From Ravibacter sp964559125 (lineage in GTDB: Bacteria > Bacteroidota > Bacteroidia > Cytophagales > Spirosomataceae): 34,368 nucleotides of DNA. The notes beneath the pieces are model-generated. The model had not been told where the DNA came from. It ran no database searches and worked only from the letters and a program-made list of their open reading frames with translations. The stretch is from NCBI GenBank assembly GCA_964559125.1, contig CAZLGW010000048.1, forward strand, positions 1-34,368. The letters run 5' to 3'. Of this stretch, positions 33,005 to 34,368 are shown piece by piece. Both the position numbers and the translations under genes were made by a program. How positions within the stretch are numbered: the stretch's first letter is position 1; every line of letters starts with the position of its first letter.

Positions 33005-34339
33005 ATGAAAAGGATATTGTTTATGCTGGCAGCGGGCCTGGCGACGCTTATGCTTTATTCATGTATAAATGATGTGCTTGACAAGGCGCCGCTCGACCGT
33101 TTTTCTGACGATGCCGTATGGAAAGATAAGGATCTGATCGACGCCTTTATCAGCAATACCTACCGGCAGATGCCCATAGGCTTTTCAGGTAGTGCGCACC
33201 AGAGGCTGGCGGGGGTGACAGATGAGTCGTTTCAGCGTGGTGACGGCAGCAATTTTATCAATCTGGGCAACATTACCCCTTCTTCTCTGGGGGTTCTCGA
33301 TTCGTGGACAGGAGCGGCGGGATTCAATTACTGGTCGGTGATAACCAACTGTAACATCTTTTTTGATCGTATTGATCAGGCAGAATTTGACCAGTCGCTC
33401 AGAAACCGGATGATCGGCGAAATGAAATTCCTGAGGGCTCACGCCTATTTCAAGCTGGTTGCTTTCTTTGGTGGCGTGCCTTTGATCAAAAGCTCATTTA
33501 CGCTGAACGATGATTTTAACGTACCGCGCAATACCTATGAGGAATGCATGGATTTTGTAATTCAGGAGCTTGATGAAGCTGCCGCTTTACTCCCACTTAC
33601 CTACGCTGCGGCTGATCTCGGCCGGATTACAAAGGGAGCGGCTATGGCGCTCAAATCCAGGGCGCTCCTGTACTGGGCCAGTCCTTTGAACAACCCGGGT
33701 AATGCAATGAACAAATGGGAGGAGGCCGCTGCTGCTGCGAAGGCGGTGATCGATCTGAACCAATACTCGCTGTACCCGGAATATAAAGAGTTGTTCCTGA
33801 AGAAAAACAGCTACAACCAGGAGGTGATCTGGTCGAGAGGATTTGATTCTTCGGTCGATCCACAGGCTGTTCGGGTTGAGCTCTCGCAGTATCCGAACGG
33901 GTATGGCGGTTTCGGTCAGACTCATCCTTTGCAGAACATAATAGATGATTACGAAATGACTAGCGGGAAATTGCCAAGGGAAGACCCTTCATACAATCCC
34001 CAGAACCCTTATGTAAACAGGGACCCCCGTTTTTATGACTGTATTTTTTATGACGGGGCGCCATTCCAGGGCAGGCCGGTGGAAACATTCCTACCGGGAG
34101 GAAAGGATAGCAATGAAGGTGCGTTGTCTGGATGGAATGCCACACTTACAGGTTATTATCTTCGTAAGTTTATTGATGAAACCATTGTAAATCCCAGCCA
34201 GGAAAACCAGGGTAATTCTCCCTGGATTTTCATCCGGTATGCAGAGGTTCTGCTGAATTACGCGGAAGCGCAGTATCACCTGGGGAAAGAAGATGTATGC
34301 AAAGAATACCTGAACCACTCCTGTCCAAAACGTTTTTAA
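33005..34339 (+). CDS. SusD/RagB-family lipoprotein, C-terminus lost
   Basis: 444 residues from the ATG at 33005 (an in-frame ATG at 32975 adds ten). Lipobox LYSC; the mature protein starts INDVLDKAPLDRFSDDAVW, the RagB/SusD type. TPR-like helices (EMKFLRAHAYFKLVAFFGGVPL, ALKSRALLYWASPLN) and the surface region PQNPYVNRDPRFYDCIFYDG are in place. At the end, IRYAEVLLNYAEAQYHLGKEDVCKEYLN is normal SusD sequence, but it is followed by the unrelated HSCPKRF and a stop. The usual IRxR and about 100 further residues are absent; SusD proteins are typically 500-600 residues. Either an element has inserted just past 34316 or a rearrangement has removed the end. Probably non-functional, or partly so. 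Confidence 0.85.
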   Translation: MKRILFMLAAGLATLMLYSCINDVLDKAPLDRFSDDAVWKDKDLIDAFISNTYRQMPIGFSGSAHQRLAGVTDESFQRGDGSNFINLGNITPSSLGVLDSWTGAAGFNYWSVITNCNIFFDRIDQAEFDQSLRNRMIGEMKFLRAHAYFKLVAFFGGVPLIKSSFTLNDDFNVPRNTYEECMDFVIQELDEAAALLPLTYAAADLGRITKGAAMALKSRALLYWASPLNNPGNAMNKWEEAAAAAKAVIDLNQYSLYPEYKELFLKKNSYNQEVIWSRGFDSSVDPQAVRVELSQYPNGYGGFGQTHPLQNIIDDYEMTSGKLPREDPSYNPQNPYVNRDPRFYDCIFYDGAPFQGRPVETFLPGGKDSNEGALSGWNATLTGYYLRKFIDETIVNPSQENQGNSPWIFIRYAEVLLNYAEAQYHLGKEDVCKEYLNHSCPKRF

Positions 34340-34368
34340 CATCCGATAAAATAAGCCAACCCGTGTTT

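Overview
The window reads as chromosomal DNA of a Bacteroidota bacterium, most likely Cytophagales (Spirosomaceae or Dyadobacter-like, which is inference). The evidence is two SusC/SusD outer-membrane pairs, an ECF sigma/FecR pair, a type IX secretion (T9SS) C-terminal sorting domain, many short-signal lipoproteins, BACON and DUF4377-type proteins, and repeated promoter -7 boxes of the Bacteroidota form TAnnTTTG. There are no rRNA or tRNA genes and no CRISPR array that I can see.

Left part (1-9.3 kb): a partial YhcG/DUF1016 nuclease gene, an orphan exported TIM-barrel glycosidase-like protein, a degenerate XRE-type regulator, a large beta-propeller-like T9SS cargo protein, two or three lipoproteins, a Gfo/Idh/MocA oxidoreductase, the C-terminal remnant of a beta-barrel protein, and a SAM methyltransferase. 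Two neighbouring genes here (starts at 5116 and 5781) have their start codons inside strong hairpins.

Centre (9.4-20.3 kb): the most coherent system. A secreted calcineurin-like phosphoesterase and a DeoR-family repressor converge. Divergent from the repressor is an operon with a second, lipoprotein phosphoesterase, SusC, SusD and a BACON lipoprotein, ended by a clear terminator. A pentamer-periodic GAAAT array, with GAAA exactly every 10 bp, sits just downstream of a perfect -7 box in front of the operon and is a good candidate DeoR operator. There is no glycoside hydrolase in the cluster. I infer import of, or feeding on, a phosphorylated ligand.

Right of centre (20.3-24.1 kb): an AT-richer accessory stretch with a higBA toxin-antitoxin pair, a 51-residue protein, an intact XRE regulator paralogous to the degenerate one at 2.3 kb (the two share a promoter/operator palindrome), an ArsR regulator with a dyad operator, an Old Yellow Enzyme-type oxidoreductase preceded by three 21-bp tandem repeats, and an uncharacterised 150-residue protein.

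Right part (24.2-34.4 kb): an endonuclease Q-like (PHP) domain fused to a UvrD-type helicase whose gene is split in two frames at 26.45 kb, then an ECF sigma factor, a FecR anti-sigma factor, an STN-bearing SusC and a SusD whose C-terminus is lost at about 34316, just before the window edge. The first three of these form the usual transcription-signalling cascade for the SusC/SusD pair.
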